DNA from: Desulfurococcales archaeon
Lineage (GTDB): Archaea; Thermoproteota; Thermoprotei_A; Sulfolobales; Desulfurococcaceae
Assembly (NCBI GenBank): GCA_026985375.1
Contig: JALSQP010000018.1
Coordinates: 1 to 18,352 of the forward strand
Direction of reading: 5' to 3'
DNA length: 18,352 bases
In this document: piece by piece, positions 14,732 through 18,352 of the stretch
How the letters are laid out: each line of letters starts with the position of its first letter
Position numbering within the stretch: position 1 is the stretch's first letter
The notes under the pieces: model-generated
The model's input: only the letters and a program-made list of their open reading frames with translations
The model's database searches: none
What the model was told of the DNA's origin: nothing
Translations under genes and position numbers: made by a program

Positions 14732-15547
14732 ATGCCCTACGGTTTCTCCCTAGCGGGATGGAGTGATATAAGGAGAGTAGTGTCGAGAGCTGATGTCGTG
14801 CTAGAAGTTATCGATGCACGTGACCCCCTAAGAACTCGTAGCCGTAGGCTTGAAAGAATAGTGGAAGAGATGGGACGCGAGCTCCTCTTGGTACTCAATA
14901 AGAGCGATCTAGTACCGAAAACCATAGTAGAGGAATGGGTACACCTTTTCAGGGACAGAGGCTATAGAGCAGTATATGTGGCAGCTACACGGCACTGGGG
15001 AACAAAATACCTGCGTCGAGCGATAAAAGAGGCGGCCCCCGCGCTTCCCGTCATTACCGCCGTGGTTGGCTATCCGAAAACGGGTAAGTCTTCCATAATC
15101 AATGCCTTGAAGGGCAGGCATTCAGCATCAACTAGTCCAATACCTGGTAGTCCAGGGTATACTCACCATGTCCAGCTCTACCGTGTCGAGAAGAACATAT
15201 TAATGATAGATACACCAGGCGTAATCCCAGTTGAGGGAGGAGAGCTAGAGAGGATAATAAGGGGTCAGAGCCCCGAGCAGCTAGATGACCCTGTCCCTCC
15301 AGCGATAAAGCTTATCGAGAGAATACTAGAATATGTACCAACAGCTTTTATCCAGGCATATAAGATAAGGACTAGGGAGCCGATTAAGATACTCGAGGAG
15401 CTCGCTAAGCGTAGGGGCTGGTTCTACAAGAAGACGAAGGAGCCCCTGATCGAGGAGGCGGCCAGAACGATCATAAGGGATTATCACAGGGGGAAGATAC
15501 CCTTCTTTATTAAACCCACAAGAACCATTATTCTTGACATGGTGTAA
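14732..15547 (+). CDS. Circularly permuted GTPase (YlqF/RbgA-YawG family)
   Basis: This is a GTPase of about 271 residues with motifs in permuted order, G4-G5-G1-G2-G3. NKSD (56-59) comes first and VAATRHWG next. GYPKTGKS (113-120) follows, with a Thr in SPGYTHHV and then DTPG (160-163). This is the ribosome-assembly GTPase arrangement. The N-terminal segment SDIRRVVSRADVVLEVIDARDP is also diagnostic. The C-terminal third (EYVPTAFIQAY through ARTIIRDYHRGKIPF) matches the family's helical domain. Bacterial RbgA acts on the large subunit; archaeal targets are less clear. ATG 14732 follows GGTTGATC. A TTG at 14723, overlapping the AK6 stop, would add three residues. It is tightly linked to AK6 upstream and to the E1 gene 2 nt downstream. 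Confidence 0.92.
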   Translation: MPYGFSLAGWSDIRRVVSRADVVLEVIDARDPLRTRSRRLERIVEEMGRELLLVLNKSDLVPKTIVEEWVHLFRDRGYRAVYVAATRHWGTKYLRRAIKEAAPALPVITAVVGYPKTGKSSIINALKGRHSASTSPIPGSPGYTHHVQLYRVEKNILMIDTPGVIPVEGGELERIIRGQSPEQLDDPVPPAIKLIERILEYVPTAFIQAYKIRTREPIKILEELAKRRGWFYKKTKEPLIEEAARTIIRDYHRGKIPFFIKPTRTIILDMV

Positions 15548-15549
15548 TA

Positions 15550-16272
15550 ATGTTTCCAGATGAGCACGAGAGATATCATAGACAACTACTTGTTATTGGT
15601 GAGGAGGGCCAAGAGAAACTCCGTAAATCAACAGTTCTGATTGTAGGCGTTGGTGGGCTGGGATCAATAGCATCACTTTATCTAGCAGCAGCTGGCGTGG
15701 GCAGACTTGTTCTAATAGATAATGGGCTCGTAGAACTCAGCAATTTGCAGAGACAGATCCTCTATACTACAGATGATCTAGGGAGGCCCAAGGTGTACTG
15801 TGTTGCTAAAAGATTAGGTTTACTCAATCCCGGCATCAATATACATCCCATTTACTCAGAGGCATCATTTGATCTTTTAAGACGTATAATTAGTGAAGTA
15901 GATCTTGTAGTTGACGGTCTAGATAACTGGGAGACTCGAGTTATTGTTGATAAGATATGTTATGAGCTTGGAAAACCATTTATTCACGCGGGAATACATG
16001 GGTTCTATGGCCAGCTATATATAGCATGGCCCGGTAAAACACCTTGTCTTAGATGCGTGTTTCCACGCCCTCCGAAAAGAACTAATAAGCCTATCCCGGT
16101 ATTCTCGACAACGCCGGGCATTCTCGGGTTGCTTGAGGCCAACGAAGCACTGAAGATCTTGACTGGTGTGGGCGAGCCTCTCTTGAAGAAGATACTGGTC
16201 TATGATGGTAGGACGGGGTTATTCGACTACGTCGAGATAAAAAGTAGTGATTGCAAAATATGTGAGGAGTGA
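15550..16272 (+). CDS. E1-like activating enzyme (MoeB/UbaA/ThiF family)
   Basis: This is a 240-residue adenylyltransferase for GG-tailed ubiquitin-like proteins. It has GVGGLGS (33-39) for ATP, Asp57, NLQRQ (65-69) with the finger Arg, Lys81, and VVDGLDNWETR. Two zinc-binding pairs follow, CLRC (166-169) and CKIC (235-238). In crenarchaea a single such enzyme usually serves both molybdopterin synthesis and sulfur transfer to tRNA or protein tagging. In the loop before GILGLLEANEALKIL, where UbaA/Uba4-type enzymes have a Cys, the sequence is PVFSTTPG. No Cys is present, so it may work by adenylation only, like MoeB. No rhodanese domain is fused. ATG 15550 lies 2 nt after the GTPase stop, with GGTG 6 nt upstream. 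It converges on a MoaD-like gene. Confidence 0.92.
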   Translation: MFPDEHERYHRQLLVIGEEGQEKLRKSTVLIVGVGGLGSIASLYLAAAGVGRLVLIDNGLVELSNLQRQILYTTDDLGRPKVYCVAKRLGLLNPGINIHPIYSEASFDLLRRIISEVDLVVDGLDNWETRVIVDKICYELGKPFIHAGIHGFYGQLYIAWPGKTPCLRCVFPRPPKRTNKPIPVFSTTPGILGLLEANEALKILTGVGEPLLKKILVYDGRTGLFDYVEIKSSDCKICEE

Positions 16273-16281
16273 TAACTTCAA

Positions 16282-16545
16282 CTAGCCCCCCATCTCTGGC
16301 GTAGTAAACACCACTCTATCTCCATCCTTAAGCCTATATCTGGGCTCGCCAACGGGTCTTCCATTAACAATGATAGTGAACACTAGTCTTCCTTCTTTGA
16401 CGCCCCTGTAGAATCTCTTACTGATCTTTTTGCCTATTTCTTCTAGCAGATCCTCAATGGTAGCTTTTTCTGGTAGTTCTAGTTTTGCCAGGTATTTCCC
16501 AACGACTTGCCCTGCTCTTGCTAAAAATACTATTGTGACCTGCAT
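16282..16545 (-). CDS. Ubiquitin-like beta-grasp protein (MoaD/SAMP family), second copy
   Basis: This is an 87-residue protein ending TTPEMGG. VTIVFLARAGQVVGK at the start, the helix TIEDLLEEIGKKISKRF, and FTIIVNGRPVGEPRYRLKDG before VVFTTP are the MoaD/SAMP fold pattern. The free Gly-Gly end is the substrate of an E1-like enzyme, and such an enzyme converges on it from 10 nt away. It lacks an adjacent moaE, so a role as a sulfur carrier or protein modifier (SAMP) is as likely as Moco synthesis. ATG 16545 is the start; only weak GATGA lies upstream. It is divergent from the radical SAM gene, sharing an AT-rich 160-nt gap. Confidence 0.88.
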   Translation of the reverse strand: MQVTIVFLARAGQVVGKYLAKLELPEKATIEDLLEEIGKKISKRFYRGVKEGRLVFTIIVNGRPVGEPRYRLKDGDRVVFTTPEMGG

Positions 16546-16680
16546 TTCGTCATCAATAATCGAGTCTACATCGGCAAATTATATTTGTTATGATTGAAAT
16601 TGCATCGAAGGAATATATCTATTATATTGTTTATTAATCATATGACTATTCTAAAACCAAACGGCGTAATAGGAAATACC

Positions 16681-16690
16681 AATATATGTA
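16681..16690 (+). promoter_or_regulatory. TATA box of the radical SAM gene, implying a leaderless mRNA
   Basis: AATATATGTA is centred about 23 nt before the ATG at 16708. Transcription would start at or next to the start codon. No ribosome-binding sequence precedes that ATG. Confidence 0.5.
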
Positions 16691-16707
16691 TTTCTCGGGA
16701 ACCCCCG

Positions 16708-18144
16708 ATGAAAGTGTTATTGACACTTCCACCCGGTATCCATGACCTAGAAATATATAGGGTTACTGGTCTCACAGCGCCTCCCTTAGGCCTAGCATAT
16801 ATTGCAGCAATTCTTGAGCGTGAGGGACACCGGGTCAAGATACTGGATACCCCTACATTAAAAATGGATCTTGATACATGGGTTCAAAATGTCAAGTCCT
16901 GGTCTCCCGACATAATAGGTTTCTCGATCCTCACACCTACCGCGCCGAAAGCATACGTGGCTTCAAGGAAGATTAAGGAGGAAATGGACGACGTAATACT
17001 TGTTGCTGGAGGACAACACCCGACGTATATGTGGAGTGAGACACTGGATAACGGGTTCGACATAATAGTTAGAGGGGAAGGCGAGTTAACGACTAGAGAG
17101 CTCATAAAAACTATTGATAAACATGGAATGGATCCCATGGAGCTAAGAAAGGTTGCTGGTATTGTTTTTCGCGATAAGCATGGCAATATAATTGCAACAA
17201 GGGAGAGGCCCCTCATTTACAATCTTGATGAGCTTCCTTGGCCGGCTCGACATCTTCTCCCCATGGATAGATATACATTGTTTGGGAAGAAGATACGGGT
17301 TGCTCATATTATGGCGAGTAGAGGTTGTCCATATGGATGCATATACTGTACGACAAGCTATTATTGGGGCAGAAGAATACGCTACCGCTCACCCAAGAAT
17401 GTTGCTGAAGAAATAGAGTTCCTTGTGGATAAATACAAAGTAGAACACATAGTTTTTACCGATGATGAACTAACAGCCAATAGACACTTCATCTACGGAC
17501 TCATCGAGGAGATGAAGAAGAGAGGACTAGATATAGGATTTGCTTGTGGCGCCCGGATAAACCATATGGACAAGGATTTCATGAAGTTCCTCTACAACAA
17601 TGGTTGTGTTGCACTATACTTCGGTGTAGAATCCGGGACCCAGAGGATACTGGACAAGATTGGGAAGATGATAAGCCTGGATCAGGTCAGAAGAGTGTTT
17701 AGATGGAGGAAGGAGATCGGCGGCTTCGCAACGGCTTCTTTCATCCTTGGTTTTCCCTGGGAAACAATCAATGATATGAAAAGAACGGTGGACTTTGCCA
17801 TAGATATCGATCCTGACTATGCACAGTTTACAGTGCTGACACCATATCCGGGCACACCTCTATTCGACTACGCTATGCGGTATGGCTTGATCGAGGACTG
17901 GAACTGGGAGCACTACACGACGCTGAGACCCGTTATGAGGGGCTTCAAGTTTACACGGGAACAGGTTGCCAAGATGCTCAAGTATGCTTACAGGAGGTTC
18001 TTCATAAGATCAGCATTTATTCTACGTGAGCTCAGAGCTGGAAGACTGAAGGATATACTCGGGATCATAGCCCGTGAAGCAATATCTGTTCTGGCCGATA
18101 AACTTAGAAGTATTATGGGGCGCGACAATGCTTCAACGGTCTAG
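16708..18144 (+). CDS. B12-binding-domain-type radical SAM enzyme, possibly lipid-modifying
   Basis: This is a 478-residue enzyme. The N-terminal Rossmann-like cobalamin-type domain spans about 1-180, with PPLGLAYIAAILEREGHRVK, VAGGQHPTYM and DIIVRGEGELTTREL. The radical SAM core follows, with CPYGCIYC (Cys 207, 211, 214), TDDELTANRHFI, LYFGVESGTQRIL and GFPWETINDM. The C-terminal region (YPGTPLFDYAM onwards) has helices rich in Arg. The canonical D-x-H-x-x-G cobalamin motif is not visible, so B12 would bind without a lower His ligand, if at all. ATG 16708 is chosen because MKVLLTLPP is the usual domain start and a TATA box sits 23 nt upstream. A longer frame begins at 16594. Members of this class include GDGT ring synthases (Grs) and methyltransferases; with tes nearby, Grs is attractive but unproven. 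Confidence 0.88.
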   Translation: MKVLLTLPPGIHDLEIYRVTGLTAPPLGLAYIAAILEREGHRVKILDTPTLKMDLDTWVQNVKSWSPDIIGFSILTPTAPKAYVASRKIKEEMDDVILVAGGQHPTYMWSETLDNGFDIIVRGEGELTTRELIKTIDKHGMDPMELRKVAGIVFRDKHGNIIATRERPLIYNLDELPWPARHLLPMDRYTLFGKKIRVAHIMASRGCPYGCIYCTTSYYWGRRIRYRSPKNVAEEIEFLVDKYKVEHIVFTDDELTANRHFIYGLIEEMKKRGLDIGFACGARINHMDKDFMKFLYNNGCVALYFGVESGTQRILDKIGKMISLDQVRRVFRWRKEIGGFATASFILGFPWETINDMKRTVDFAIDIDPDYAQFTVLTPYPGTPLFDYAMRYGLIEDWNWEHYTTLRPVMRGFKFTREQVAKMLKYAYRRFFIRSAFILRELRAGRLKDILGIIAREAISVLADKLRSIMGRDNASTV

Positions 18145-18347
18145 CCGCCTATACCCTGTAAAATAATCTTTACTTCTCCTTCGGACTCTACGATATAGTC
18201 TGGATCATCGATTAAATGACCGTTATAGATGATAGCCACAGAATCGGGATCATCTATGCCTAGTCTTTCCAAAACCTCTCTCAGCCTAAGTCTTTTCTCC
18301 TCAAAAACAACTTCCTTCTTATCAGGAAGAATTATTGCCTTGATCAT
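18141..18347 (-). CDS. Short ubiquitin-like beta-grasp protein (ThiS/SAMP2-like), third copy
   Basis: This is a 68-residue protein ending ILQGIGG. The pattern LRLREVLERLGIDDPDSVAI and YNGHLIDDPDYIVESEGEVK is that of the short ThiS/SAMP2-type branch rather than MoaD. Such proteins carry sulfur as a C-terminal thiocarboxylate, for example for tRNA thiolation, and can be attached to other proteins in archaea. The start ATG 18347 lies 5 nt from the window edge, so its ribosome-binding site and promoter cannot be seen. Its stop TAG and that of the radical SAM gene interlock in a shared CTAG palindrome. The E1-like enzyme is about 2 kb away. Confidence 0.85.
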   Translation of the reverse strand: MIKAIILPDKKEVVFEEKRLRLREVLERLGIDDPDSVAIIYNGHLIDDPDYIVESEGEVKIILQGIGG

Positions 18348-18352
18348 TATGG

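Noticed and set aside
16594..16707. A 38-residue N-terminal extension of the radical SAM protein
   Set aside because: The extension lies upstream of and across the promoter-like AATATATGTA and is not similar to the domain start. MKVLLTLPP at 16708 is the normal beginning.

Overview
This window looks like the chromosome of a hyperthermophilic crenarchaeon (Thermoproteota, probably Desulfurococcales-like). The evidence is: an unsplit archaeal RpoB preceded by RpoH; an Orc1/Cdc6 initiator; archaeal tRNAs without a uniformly encoded CCA, one with a bulge-helix-bulge intron; a tetraether lipid synthase; TATA-box promoters; GTG/TTG starts; and heavy use of ATA, AGA and AGG codons. The species cannot be fixed from the sequence alone.

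Layout. Positions 1-2671 (minus) carry rpoH and the first ~800 codons of rpoB, cut by the window edge. Then come tRNA-Ala, a small encapsulated-ferritin-like protein with a palindromic promoter element, orc1/cdc6 overlapping a DUF99 gene, and tRNA-Lys. Positions 5.4-7.6 kb form a decaying island: a truncated, frameshifted TnpB relic, a multiply frameshifted unknown gene, an intron-containing tRNA-Gln, and a DUF2202 ferritin-like gene with two in-frame stops. Positions 7.6-11.5 kb hold molybdopterin and lipid genes: moaD-moaE (plus) converge on tes-moaA-moaC (minus). Next are tRNA-Val, a MarC-family membrane protein, tRNA-Thr, an unrecognised 105-residue protein, and a GC-rich hairpin-forming stretch that is a good ncRNA candidate. 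A DUF1152 gene broken by opposite frameshifts follows. Then comes a tight plus-strand run: AK6/Fap7 ATPase, circularly permuted GTPase, and MoeB/UbaA-like E1 enzyme. The E1 gene converges on a second ubiquitin-like beta-grasp protein. A B12-domain-type radical SAM enzyme follows, and its stop codon interlocks with that of a third beta-grasp protein.

How the genes fit together. MoaA and MoaC make cPMP, and MoaD and MoaE make molybdopterin. The MoeB/UbaA-like enzyme could activate MoaD and one or both of the other GG-tailed proteins, for Moco, tRNA thiolation or protein tagging. Tes joins two diether lipids into tetraethers. The second radical SAM enzyme could be a lipid-modifying enzyme such as a GDGT ring synthase, but that is only a hypothesis. 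AK6/Fap7 and the permuted GTPase point to ribosome assembly.

The most notable features are the structured GC island at about 12985-13066, the interrupted DUF1152, DUF2202 and tes reading frames, and three ubiquitin-like modifiers around one E1. No clearly novel multi-gene system is visible. Several frameshifts could be either real decay or assembly error, and this cannot be decided from the sequence alone.
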